Assembly (NCBI GenBank): GCA_030760725.1
Contig: JASWHV010000013.1
Span: 35,994,699 to 36,058,698 of the forward strand
Direction: 5' to 3'
Length of the DNA: 64,000 nt
Origin: Neostapfia colusana
Taxonomy: Eukaryota > Streptophyta > Magnoliopsida > Poales > Poaceae
The translations under genes and the position numbers were made by a program. This document shows, one piece after another, positions 53,974-64,000 of the stretch (within the stretch, counting starts at the first letter, position 1; the number at the start of each line of letters is the position of its first letter). The notes under the pieces were generated by a model, which was not told the origin of the DNA, did not search any database, and saw only the letters and a program-made list of their open reading frames with translations.

Positions 53974-56900
53974 TGACACGACCCGATGGCCTTGTCGAGC
54001 AGGGATCATGCTGAGGGGTACTGCGTTTCACAGCACCGGATAACGCACATCAAAGATACAAAGCAGAAGCAAAGTTTTATTATAGAAACCGGTTTATGAA
54101 CATTTTTAAAACAAAATATGTTCCGTCTACACTCACGGGCGTAGACTACGTATCGAGTTCACGTTCAGCTCGTGAACGTGTCCCCGCTAGCACGCCCACA
54201 CACTAACACGGCAGCGTGCATGACTCCCACTCAACGGGGTTCCCTTCCTGGGGTTCCGTCTCCTCCTCGGGAGTCCCTTCCTCATAAACCCCTGCAAAAG
54301 CTTCAAACACAAGCAGTGAGCACGATGGCTCAGCAATACTGACCCGTCTCTCCTATACATGAATCTTCTACATGAAGGGTGATACGGTACATGAGGTAAA
54401 ATAAGTTGCAAAGGACTCGCCTAATTAGTGGAACCTTACTTTCAAGTTTTAGCAGCAGGTTGTGGAGAACCTTACACTAAGGCACATGAGAGAGCCGCAA
54501 TCAAACAAGAAATGCATTTCTCTCATGTACTTTGCCAAAAGATCAAAGGAACATTAATTAGCTCTAAACTACAACAAGACATTAACAAGCAAAGTATATC
54601 TTTAAAATCAGCAAACTTTTAACATGTATGTAGCCTGTTCTTGCTACGTCAAGGTACAGTGAACAAGTGGTACTCACTGACCGCGAGGGACGGCGATTAT
54701 AATCGATTTACACCTGCAGGGTTACCCAAATAACCCGTCACGTACGCCCGTACTCGATGTTGCCTACAGCAACCATCACGGACGCAACCACCTTTCACCC
54801 GTCAGCCAAATGTTGAACCGGTCCAATCGTCCCAAGCAAGAGGTCTCTGCACGCACATTTACAGTGACGCCAGCCGATTTACACCACGAGCTCTCAACCT
54901 ACTCTCTGAACGACCAGCTATGCCTCAACACCCAGCTACCCGAGTTACATCGGTTTCCCGGTTCCCATATAGCCGGTAGGTCTTTGGTACTGTTCTAGCT
55001 TGTTGAACAGGCCCGCACACGGCTCGGTCCTCAATCAACACAAGCGGAGCTATAGCACCGAGGCCCCAAAGTCCTGCTGCCCTTACTCTCCGCTCGGTCT
55101 TATTTTTCTTTCCATGTATTTCATTTGCTATCTTTACCCGAGCAATGTGCCTCTAGCCTATTCTCGCGAGTAGTTCCAACTACTCGACTTGTACCGAATC
55201 CTACACTATATTAGAATTGCAGTAGATAAACGGGGTTTTCAAACCTAACCCCAACCCATGGTTTTTTGGCTATGAATTTGGGTTTCAATCAAGACGTCTA
55301 ATGCAAGAATTAAGTGTGTGCTCAAAGTAAGTTCTCAAAACAGTAAAAAATCATAAAATGGGTTGCAAACTGGAGCTTGCGTTGCTGCTCTTGGTCGTAG
55401 TCTAGCTGCTCTTCCAGAGTGACGAAGTCTAAGACTTCGGTTTCCTCCTCAACCTTAGCGACTACATGAGAGAATATATACATGTATCAATTTGAACGCA
55501 TTTAAATTAAAGTTTAAACTTGTGAGGACTATAAGTCTTAATAGACAGACCCAATGACTCTGAAATTTTTACTGTGGTTTGGATACAACCTAAACAGAGA
55601 TTTGGCCAAGTTTTATTTGCAGCAAAGCTCATTTGAGCTCTTCACAAATAATTATGTACTTGGTCTTCATTAAAGCTCCTCGGGTGTTCTAGGGATTTTC
55701 ATGGAGCAAGCCATGACTTTCTGAAAACTAGATTTTCAGAGGGTTCTAGTGGAGTTGGTTTCACTTAATTTGAAGGTTCCTAGCTAAAGATATGAGCTAA
55801 ACAATTTCAGAGAAATTCTGAAAATGTTTCTGGACATTTTCTATTTTCTCTGGAACAGTTTTATTAATCACACCATTATGTGGATCAAATGAGCTCAAAT
55901 GGATCTGAAATTTTTATGGTAGCTTAGGGATATTTTTGTGAACATACCAGAAAAATTTCAGAAATTTCCTCCAAAGGGTTTTCCAGTAAGAATTCTAAAA
56001 ATTTTAAAATTTAAAGAATTAATTCTAGAGAAATAAGGAGTTTCATGAAGTGAAACTTGATTTGCTGGGATGTACTCAGAGAGCTGAATCCAGCGAAAAT
56101 TTGGTTCACTCGATTTGGAGTTTTCTAGCCAAAGTTATGTGGGTTTGAAATTTGAACTAAAACTGAAAATCGGGGAAATGTTTAAAACACCGCACGTGGG
56201 TCCCACACACAGTGTCATCGTCTACCTCCCGCCAGCACCCGAGCGCGCGACGTCCAGCGACCGTGGCGCGGTTCATTCTCGGCCTCTACTGCCTAATTTT
56301 CGACATGGTTTCTTCCTACGTGATCCTTGGAGCGCGGCGCACATGCCGGGCAACTTCTCGGACCTCGACATCGCTGGAAACCTAGTCGGCGATGGTGGAG
56401 GCGGAAGATGAGCTCGGGTCCGATGGTGCTGGTTCATCTCGGCGGTGAACACGATCGACCAATGGGTCACGTAGCACCACTGGGGCACGGGGAAGCTAAC
56501 CCTGCCCTCCTCTTGGCCGGAGATCGCCGGGAAAGTAGACTTCACGGCGACCCGAGCCAATTTTCACCGGCGATGGCCAAACTCAGGTGCTCTGCTCACT
56601 GGGTTGATCATCATCGCTAAGACTCGGCTGAGGTAACCTTGAGGTGCTACTCTAGCTTCAGCTCAACCAGGATTCCCAGTGATCAAGTGATTGAGCTGAA
56701 TTTTGAGTTTTGGTTCTCGGTGGTCTATACGGTGATCATCGGAAGAATTGAAATTCTGGCTAACCGGCGCTAAGAGGGAGCTAGGGAGTTCGGGGAGAGT
56801 GACTAGACCTCGATGCTAACCTCAGAGACACGTTTGTCGCGCTGGAGATTCCTAGGGCTGCTCGGACGACGGCGTCGAGTCGGAGGAGCTTTCAGGTTGA

Positions 56901-57908
56901 CAGAGCACCGGAAGATTGGCTCGGACAAGCTACACCGAAGCTGATCACTAGCAGCTGAGGGCTGTAACACGTTGAGCAAGGATCGGCGGTACCATTTGTG
57001 GCCTCAGCTCGCGGTGGAAGGCACTGCTTTGGCCGGTCGACGACGAGGTGATGCGGTGGGGCTCTGCGGCAATCAGCTCGGTGTTTTCAGTGCTGGAAAC
57101 GTCGAGGCAGTGGGAAAATGGTTAGCTGCCGGCGGCAGCTCGAAGATATATAGCTGACGACGTCAGTTTGGGGCGCTGATCGGCGACCAGGAGGTGGCAG
57201 CGGTGGGAATTCGCCATGGCGCTCGCGTGGTCATGCGCAAGACCCGAGCTGCGGCGCCTTCAGTCGGTTAAAACACTGGTGAGGCTGACATGTCGGTCCC
57301 ACCCCGGTTTTATCCTCTGAAATTGAATTTTCCCCACTGCTCTAAACAGTATAGACACAAATAACCTTGGTCATTTGAATTATCTACCCTCTGGCCGTTT
57401 GAATTTGATAGAATTCAAATTGGGGTTTGTTTGAATATATTTTCAGCACATATGCAGTTTGAAATTCAAATAAAGTTTGAATTTGCTAAACTTAGCTCAT
57501 GTCAAGATCAACTCCAAATGGAGTAAAAATTGGTGTGTGAGCTCACAAAAATGTGTTGAGTAAGATATGCCTCCCAATTTTGAATTCATGGGATGGAAAT
57601 AGTTTGAATTTGAATTTGGTTTCAAACCACCCTCTTTCTAGTTATACCCAAAAGGACATCAAAAAGGTTTTGAATTTGGGTGAAATTTGGCATGAGCATT
57701 CCTAGCAAGGTGTTGGATTTTCTCACAACCTCAGCCCCGAGATGAGGCATGTAGGAAATGGCACTTTTGCATTTTGTGAGTTTATTCTCTAATGAGCATG
57801 TTGATGGTGTTTACTTGCTCTTCAAATGTATTCATCAAGTTTCTTCAAATGAAGTGTGTGTGTGGTGATGAACACATTGAATATGTGCCAAAAACTTAGG
57901 CCCTTACA
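53974..57908 (-). repeat. 3' LTR of C2 (3935 bp)
   Basis: TGACACGACCCG...CCCTTACA. Aligns with the C1 LTR at both ends; the GC-rich middle (about 56180-57290) is largely unlike C1. A minus-strand TATA-like ATAAAA lies at 57308-57313, and TTTGAATT words fill 57375-57630. Confidence 0.85.
57308..57313 (-). promoter_or_regulatory. Possible TATA box in C2 LTR
   Basis: GGATAAAACC on the minus strand, about 600 bases into the LTR at the border of the U3 and the GC-rich core, as in family A. The position is plausible but C1 has only TTAAAA here. Confidence 0.3.
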
Positions 57909-57925
57909 TTCCTCCCCCTTAAAAG
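57909..57925 (-). other. Polypurine tract of C2
   Basis: Minus strand CTTTTAAGGGGGAGGAA directly before the LTR. Confidence 0.78.
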
Positions 57926-57976
57926 AATCTAGTCTCGAGATTATAAGGTGAAAATGAGAGAGAGGATGGTGGAAAA

Positions 57977-58804
57977 TTACCGTATCTGCGACGTGAAAAA
58001 GTCTGGGTAGTTAGCGCGAAGAAATCCTTCGCTCTCCCATGTCGCTTCGTCTACGGAGTGATTACTCCATAGAACCTTGTAGAACCACAACGTACGGTTG
58101 CGTGTGGTTCGGGCCTTTTCATCAATAATCTGAACCGGTTCCTCCCGATGCGTGAGATCCGTTTTTAGTTCTTCTATATCCTCCAGCTGAATGGTAGTTG
58201 ATAGCTTAAGACACTTCCTCAGCTGGGAGATGTGAAAGACTTTGTGCACACCGGAAAGTGCTTCTGGTAAATTTAGCTGGTATGCTACTGATCCACATCT
58301 TTCGGTAATCTGAAACGGACCGATGAATCAGGGTGCCAACTTTCCTCTCACCCCGAATCTGTTTACGCCCTTCATTGGAGACACACGTAGGTATACGTGA
58401 TCCCCGAATTTGAATTGTAATGGGCGTCTTCTCCGGTCCGCATACTATTTTTGTCGGGCTTGGGCGGCTTTTAGGTTTGCTTGAATCAGCCGAACCTTTT
58501 CCTCCGCGTTGTTGACAAGATCAATCCTGAAGGTAACCCTTTCGCCAGACTGACACCAATTCAGTGGTGTGCGGCATTTCCTCCCGTATAGCGCCTCGTA
58601 AGGTGCCATCTTGATGCTGGCTTGGTACCCATTGTTGTACGAGAACTCGGCCAACGGCAAGTGATCATCCCAATTCTTGCCGTGGTTGATAGAGCAAGCT
58701 CGTAGCATATCTTCTAAAATTTGGTTTACCCGCTCGGTTTGCCCATCCGTCTGCGGGTGGTATGCTGAACTACGGATCAGCTTTGTCCCCAACGCAGAGT
58801 GTAG
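57977..58804 (-). pseudogene. Integrase C-terminus and chromodomain-like tail of C2
   Basis: After the TAG at 58805-58807 the integrase resumes (SAYHPQTDGQTERVN, AEFSYNNGYQASIKMAPYEALYGRKCRTPLNWC), breaks near 58300-58445, and ends with FHISQLRKCL and the chromodomain-like QIIDEKARTTRNRTLWFYKVLWSNHSVDEATWE, given here in two parts of one segment (QIIDEKARTTRNRTLW, then YKVLWSNHSVDEATWE). The terminal stop is at 57977. It shows what C1 has lost. Confidence 0.8.
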
Positions 58805-60167
58805 CTACTCCCAAAAACGGGACACAAATAAAGTGCCCCGATCCGATATGATGGTACAGGGTACGCCGTACAAGCATAGGATCCGTGAGATGTACAGTTC
58901 AGCATACTTCTTGTCGTTGTAGTTGGTATTGACCGGGATGAAATGGGCAACTTTGGTGAACCGGTCAACGATCACCCACTTAGAATCATGCTTCTGAGAA
59001 GTGGTGGGTAAACCGACGATGAAGTCCATGCTCACATCCTCCCACTTCCAGGAAGGAACGCCCAGTGGTTGTAGCAATCCCGGTTTCCTCATGTGATCTG
59101 CCTTCATCCTTCGACATGTATCACACTCGGACACGTACTTTGCGGTCTCCCATTTCATCCAAGTCCACCAAAACTTGCTTCTGAATTCTTGATACATTTT
59201 GTTGCTGCCGTTGTGAATAGAAAACTTTGACAAGTGAGCCTCATCAAAGATTTTCTTCCGTAACTTCGGGTTACGGGGTAAGACGATCCGGTCCTTGAAC
59301 CATAGGACGCCGTCTCCGTCTTCCGGAAACATTTCAGCTCCCCACTGTCTATACGTCTCGGAAAATGCGACATGCCCTTGTCATGTTTCTGAGCTGCCGC
59401 TATCTCTTCACGGATGGTGGGGATCAAAGCTAAGTTGTAGAGAGCTCCATGTGGAATCACATGCAATGGTGGCTCGCTCTCTTCCAACGGTGTGATGGTC
59501 AGATTGTTGACGTGTGACTTGCGACTCAGCACATCCGCCACTATGTTTTCCTTGCTGGGGTGATAATGGATTTCTATTTCGTAATCCTTTATCAATTATA
59601 ACCATCTTCTCTGCCTCATGCTCAGCTCTTTCTCAGTGAATATGTACTTGAGGCTTTTGTGGTCGGTATATAAATGTACGAGGTTACCGAGTAGGTAGTG
59701 CCTCCACATTTTAAGTGCGAGCACCACAGCAGTGAGATCCAAGTCGTGAGTTGGATAATTCCACTCATGGTTTCTGAGCTGCCGTGATCCATACACGACC
59801 ACTCTTCGGTCTTGCATCAGCACACATCCGAGCCCAATGCCGCATGCATCGCAGTACATTGAACGGTTTTGTTGTGTCTGGCTGCGCCAAAACTGGTGCT
59901 GATGTTAGGTGTCTCACTAATGCCTTGAACTGCTTCACATGCTGGACAAACATATTTGGTAGCCTTCTTCAGCAGCTCCTTCATAGGCTTGGCAATCTTC
60001 GAGAAGTTCGGAATGAACCTCCGATAATATCCCGCGAGTCCGAGGAAACTCCGTACTAAGTGGACAGTTCTCGGGGACTTCCAATTCAGCAGTTGTGTGA
60101 TCTTACTAGGGTCTACGCTGAGATAATATGCCCGAGAAAAGGCACTTGCGATATCCAGAATTCTCAC
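58805..60167 (-). pseudogene. RNase H and integrase core of C2, fragmented
   Basis: Pieces in different frames: 60167-59817 (FLGLAGYYRRFIPNF), 59859-59596 (RNase H with HDLDLTAVV, YTDHKSLKYIF), 59595-59155 (KDYEIEIHYHP and following) and 59332-58805 (HHCC with CDTC; MDFIVGLPT; IISDRGTLF). RNase H breaks at a TAA where C1 has GAA (about 59595). The last piece ends in TAG at 58805-58807, where C1 has CAG. Confidence 0.8.
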
Positions 60168-60994
60168 TTGCTGAATTTCGCGTATAGCTTGTGATCCCGC
60201 AGCCGTTGCAAGACTATACGCAGATGCTTCTTGTGTTCTTCCTCTGACTTGGAATATACCAATATGTCGTTGATGAAGACCACAACAAACTTCTCCAGCT
60301 CCGGCATGAATACCGAGTTCATCAAATACATGAAATGAGCTGGAGCATTGGTAAGGACGAAGGACATGACCAGGTACTCATAAAGTCCGTACCTCGTCGA
60401 GAAAGCCATTTTTGGAATATCCTCAGCCCGTATCTTAATCTGATGGTACCTGGATCTTAAGTCCATCTTGGCAAAGATCTTTGCTTCGACCAACTGATCA
60501 AACAACATGTCGATCCGTGGCAACGGGTTCTTGTTCTTGATGGTTACGGCATTTAATGGATGATAATCCACGCAAAGCCGCAACATCTCGTCTTTCTTCC
60601 TCACGAATAATGCCGAACAGCCCCATGGCGAGGAGCTCGGCCTAATGAAACCCTTCTCCAGCAGGTCCGTTAACTGCGTCTTCAGTTCAGCCAATTCCTT
60701 GGGCGCCATCTTGTACGGCCTTCAGGATATTGGCATAGTTTCCGGTGCAAGTTCAATCTTGAACTCCACCTCTCGGTCGGGCGGCATCCCCGGTAAATCA
60801 TCCGGTAACACGTCAGGGAACTCACGGACTACTGGAATGTCTTCCAATCCTATGGTTGTGGATTGATACACACTTGGAAGTTTTATTTCTATACTGTCCA
60901 GAAATAAGGAATGAGATTCGTGAACTTCTGAGTTCAAGTGCACAACTCGGAGGACGGTGTCTAAAACAGCGCCGTGGCGAGTTAACCAGGACAT
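60164..60994 (-). pseudogene. Protease end and RT of C2
   Basis: 60994-60722 carries the late protease block (SWLTRHGAVLDT) and EFPDVLPDDLPGMPPDREV, ending in TGA at 60722-60724 where C1 has CGA. 60709-60164 carries RT (SPWGCSALFVRKKDE, YHPLNAVTIKN, DLRSRYHQI, SFVLTNAPAHF). The catalytic block reads FINDILVYSK, with Asn for the first Asp of FIDD, so RT would be dead even with an open frame. Confidence 0.82.
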
Positions 60995-61029
60995 CCCTAA
61001 GATTACATCGACCTTTTGTCCCTCTAAGA

Positions 61030-61608
61030 CTATGAGAGACGTAGGATAACTCTACCCTCTAAGCCTAATGGCGCTTTTGGAACCATCGTGCTTGCTGAAA
61101 TTTTCCCACCCGGTGAACAAATCAAGTATGGACTATCGGTGGGTAGTATTTGCAAGCTGTATTTAGCAATGAAAGCTTGGCTAATGAAGCTATGCATGGC
61201 GCCTGAATCAAACAATACTATAGCGGCATGCTGGTGGAGTTTGAACATACCCGCAAGGATCGGCTCTCCCTCCGGCACGTCCTCTATGGCAAGTTGATGG
61301 ACGGTGCCGGGCCTAGGGTTTGCCCGCCGCGCATTAGTGGGGTTCCAGGGCTGATTCCTCCCCGGAAGTTGCGGTGCAACTCCGCCGCCTTGCCTCTCAG
61401 GACAATTGTTGGCGATGTGTCCTGGACGAACACACTTGTAGCATGTGTCTGCTGCTTGAACGGTGCTCGGGGGACGAAAGCCCGGGATGCGCTGCTGGGG
61501 TGCATACGCACGCGGCATCGCCCACTGTTGTTGTTGTTTCTGCGGAGGTGGTACTGGCAGTGCCGGCCTGAATGTCGGTTGAGAATAGGGCCGACTGCGG
61601 AATGGCAT
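61030..61608 (-). pseudogene. gag C-terminal linker, nucleocapsid and protease of C2
   Basis: 192 codons open: a Pro/Gln-rich linker, the zinc knuckle CYKCVRPGHIANNC (intact Cys and His), LAIEDVPEGEP and the protease site LFDSGAMHSFIS (Met for Thr in SGAT). A one-base shift near 61045-61060 separates the rest of protease. Confidence 0.8.
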
Positions 61609-62496
61609 TGGCCTCTGTGGTGGTTGCTAGCATGGACCCGATGGTGGGCGATTCACCATCCAGTATTTCTGAGAAGGACCACCTCCTTCTCCGCTGCTTT
61701 GTGGCACGCTTCGCTTCCTTTCCACCATCGCTAACTCCTTGCCGGAGTCCTCCTGAACAATCGCAGCATCAATAATGTCATTGATGCTGCCGCGATTGAA
61801 CATCGCCAGCTTGTCCTTCAGGAGTGGGTTAAGCCCCTAGTAGAAATGATCCCGCCGCTTCTCGTCGGTATCGGCGTGATACGAAGCGTAGAGCGCAAGA
61901 TCATTGAACGCCCTGGAGTATTCCAGCGCGTTCCGGCTCCCTTTCTGCAGGCGTAAGAACTCCTGTGTCTTCCTCTTCATGAGACCCGGCGGTATGTGAT
62001 AGGCCCTGAAGGCCGTCCGGAATTTGGCACCGGTCATAACTCGCTCGGTGGGTTGCGAAGCACAGTAGTTCGCCCACCAAGCGCTCGCGGATCCTTGGAG
62101 CTGTTGGACTGTGAACTGAGTCTTGCGCTGCTCACTCACTTGGAGCAGCCCGAACTTCATCTCCATCGTGCAGTGCCAGTTGTCCGCATCAAGGGGTTCA
62201 TCCGCCCTTGAGAATACCGGGGGATGAGTAGCCAGAAAATCGGAGTAGGAGCTCTGTTGGCGCTCCTCATGATCTTGACGTCTCTCTGGTCGAGACGTAT
62301 TCGCAATGAGGGTTTGCAGCAACTCTGTGTGCTGCTGATGAGAGCCCGCCATCGCTGCCACTATATCAGCCAAAGCAACCGTTGGTGGTGGCGGTTGTTG
62401 CTGTTGCTGTCCCGAGGAATCCTCGGGAGGTTGTTGGGAGGTCTCTCCCCCCTGACTGGAACCCCCAACATCCGGGTTGGCACGAGTGCGAGTCAT
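61609..62496 (-). pseudogene. gag: gag of C2, two nonsense codons
   Basis: ATG at 62494-62496 (MTRTRANPDVGGSSQGGE), one base after ATTTCAG. Capsid motifs are clear (THPPVFSR, WWANYCASQPTE, FRAYHIPPGLM, EYSRAFNDLALYASY). It is interrupted by TAG at 61837-61839 (CAG in C1) and TAG at 61627-61629 (TGG in C1), otherwise readable in one frame into the nucleocapsid part. Confidence 0.85.
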
Positions 62497-62769
62497 TCTG
62501 AAATTTAAAACAGCAGCGATCAGCACATGTCATACTTAAAATTCTATATGAAACAGCAGGTATTGAAGTGACGCATGAATAATTTGCACAACATTCACAT
62601 ATATTGATAAAGCATAAACTTTATACAAGATACATTAGTCTCGGGTCTCCGAGAAGTCGTGCTCATGTTATCACTACCTATACGTACCCTACTGTCTACA
62701 CGACATGTCACCGATTACAAAAGTTTTTCTTCAACCACCCTCGTCGCCCTATTTGGCAACGGTAACCTA

Positions 62770-63731
62770 CTACTCAGAGTAGAACTCGACCTCCTGCGGG
62801 TCGTCCTCCTCCGGTACCTCTGCTGGTGGCTCTGGGTCCATGACCCCCTCTTCCGGCTCGGGTTGTCCCATTGCCGGAAGACCCAAAACCACAGGTACAG
62901 CACCTACCACCGGTATGCCCATTACCGGAGTTATGAGGTCCTGCAACGCGTGCACCTCGTCCATGGATTGGTTGTAGTCCTCTTCCCAGCCTTGCCCCTC
63001 CTCAATAGCATCGTCCCGCTCTTGAGTAAGGACCTCGTTCTGCTGGGTCAGAGCCTCACCTGTTGTTGCAAAGCCGTGATGTCGATACGACTTTTCCTCT
63101 TCGCCTTCTTCAGACGATGCAACTGATTATATTGTTCGTTCAGTCGCTTAATCGTCAGAAGGAGAACATTGCGGAGTGCGCTGTGAGCACTCTCGAAATG
63201 ATCTCCACGACTGTTGCTCTCCTTGAGCTTCACGGCGAGACATTCCGTATGAACAGCTTGGCTGTCCATCACGGCCTTTCCCGCCCTAATCTGGTGGCTG
63301 AGGTTCGCCTCCGCGGGGTTGTACCTTGGGCAACCCAGATCTGTTGCCTCCATGTACCTCCCTTCCCATACATGATTAGCCCGTCCCTCCACCGGAACAA
63401 GCGCATATGGAGTGCCCTCCATAGTTCTCACGTGTAGTTGACAGAAACGCGGCATGGTGTGGCGGGCTGCCACTTGCCACATTCCCTCCGGCTGTCTACC
63501 TCTCACCGTGACGGTGAACGGCGACCAACCGGGTGGTGTAGGTACTGCAGGAACTTCGACATGGATCATCCACATCTTGTTCCCCTCCTCGCCTTATTCC
63601 TTTACAAAGTACTGCAGCATCTTGCTGTACCCAAAATATTGAAGCATTTGCCTCAACGCTTCCGGATAGCCGCCGTGGTGAGAACAGTGGGATTCCACCC
63701 ACCCGTTCTCCAACTGTCTACCCGCTGTCAT
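62770..63731 (-). pseudogene. ORF0 of C2, broken
   Basis: Counterpart of C1 ORF0. The ATG at 63729-63731 directly follows TTTCTACAG and reads MTAGRQLENGWVESHCSHH, in frame with C1. A TAA at about 63595-63597 (GAA in C1) and a shift near 63050 interrupt it. The globular part (WMIHVEVPAVPTPPGW, GTPYALVPVEGR), part of the coiled coil and the acidic C-terminus (PAEVPEEDDPQEVEFYSE, ending at 62770) remain recognisable. Confidence 0.75.
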
Positions 63732-64000
63732 CTGTAGAAACATATTTGAGAAATGTCAAATATTTATTTGAACAGTAAACCATTGAGTTATAACATAAAA
63801 CATGTCATTGAACTCATAAAAACTTGGAAACATAGTTCAAACTTAAACAAAGTTGACTGCTGATCTGCTGTCCAATATGACACCCTGACCAGTTTCCATT
63901 TCAACCTGATTTAGACCATACTAAAGGCAAAACCATTTCTGGAGCTCAAAATCAAAGTTAAAGCTAACTTCAATACATTTCCAGAAAGTATTTGATTGGC
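63732..64000 (-). other. Leader of C2, runs off the window
   Basis: Matches 22338-22610 of C1. No gene seen. Confidence 0.6.

Larger units (their letters stand above)
53974..64000 (-). mobile_element. Element C2: Ty3/gypsy chromovirus, 5' end outside the window
   Basis: Minus-strand sister of C1: 3' LTR 53974-57908, polypurine tract, decayed gag-pol 57977-62496, decayed ORF0 62770-63731 and the first part of the leader to the window end. PBS and 5' LTR lie to the right of the window, so the target duplication cannot be tested. It retains the integrase C-terminus that C1 lost. Confidence 0.88.

Noticed and set aside
1..64000. Host genes, tRNA or rRNA genes, CRISPR arrays
   Set aside because: All long frames are retroelement gag, pol or ORF0. 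The tRNA-like signals are only 12-base primer-binding sites. No spaced short repeats are present.

Overview
The window looks like intergenic heterochromatin from a large plant genome, most likely a grass. It consists of nested Ty3/gypsy long-terminal-repeat (LTR) retrotransposons from end to end, and I see no host gene. The polyproteins are plant chromovirus type: gag, CCHC knuckle, protease, RT, RNase H, HHCC/DDE integrase and a C-terminal chromodomain-like tail. The PBS matches initiator tRNA-Met, LTRs are 3.3-4.0 kb and LTR cores are GC-rich. This fits the Tekay/Del group of grasses. That lineage, and the grass host, are inferred from recognition and not from a search.

Layout, left to right. 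(1) 1-2927, element D (+): leader, decayed gag and the start of protease. (2) 2928-17131, element B1 (-): two LTRs and a decayed gag-pol. (3) 17132-27829, element C1 (-): integrase cut short, decayed pol and gag, an intact extra ORF ('ORF0'), leader, PBS and 5' LTR. (4) 27830-28142 plus 53307-53973, relic B2: the core of a B-type LTR. (5) 28143-53301, element A-outer (-), inserted into B2 with target-site duplication (TSD) AAAAC; its 5' LTR is itself split by (6). (6) 39054-51558, element A1 (+): complete, with TSD AATTT, near-identical LTRs and open ORF0 and gag-pol. (7) 53974-64000, element C2 (-): 3' LTR, decayed gag-pol and ORF0, leaving the window inside its leader.

How the parts work together. 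In A1 the 5' LTR drives one transcript. Initiator tRNA-Met primes reverse transcription at 42408-42419, and a polypurine tract at about 48195-48207 primes plus-strand synthesis. The 1489-codon gag-pol supplies particle protein and enzymes, and the chromodomain probably steers integration to methylated H3K9 chromatin. Families A and C carry ORF0 between PBS and gag; family B (B1, D) lacks it.

The most interesting item is the N-terminus of family-A ORF0. It reads MVRMIRTARKSTGGRVP and aligns without gaps, from the initiator Met, with the histone H3 tail (11 of 17 identical), including the complete TARKSTGG block around H3K9/S10. The older copy A-outer encodes the same 17 residues although six codons differ synonymously. 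I propose it as a candidate histone-H3-tail mimic carried by a chromodomain retrotransposon. Other leads: AG splice-acceptor-like sequence directly before ORF0 and gag start codons in all copies, nonsense mutations concentrated at CHG sites, very different GC-rich LTR cores between otherwise alignable LTRs, and a B1 element whose flanks do not match.
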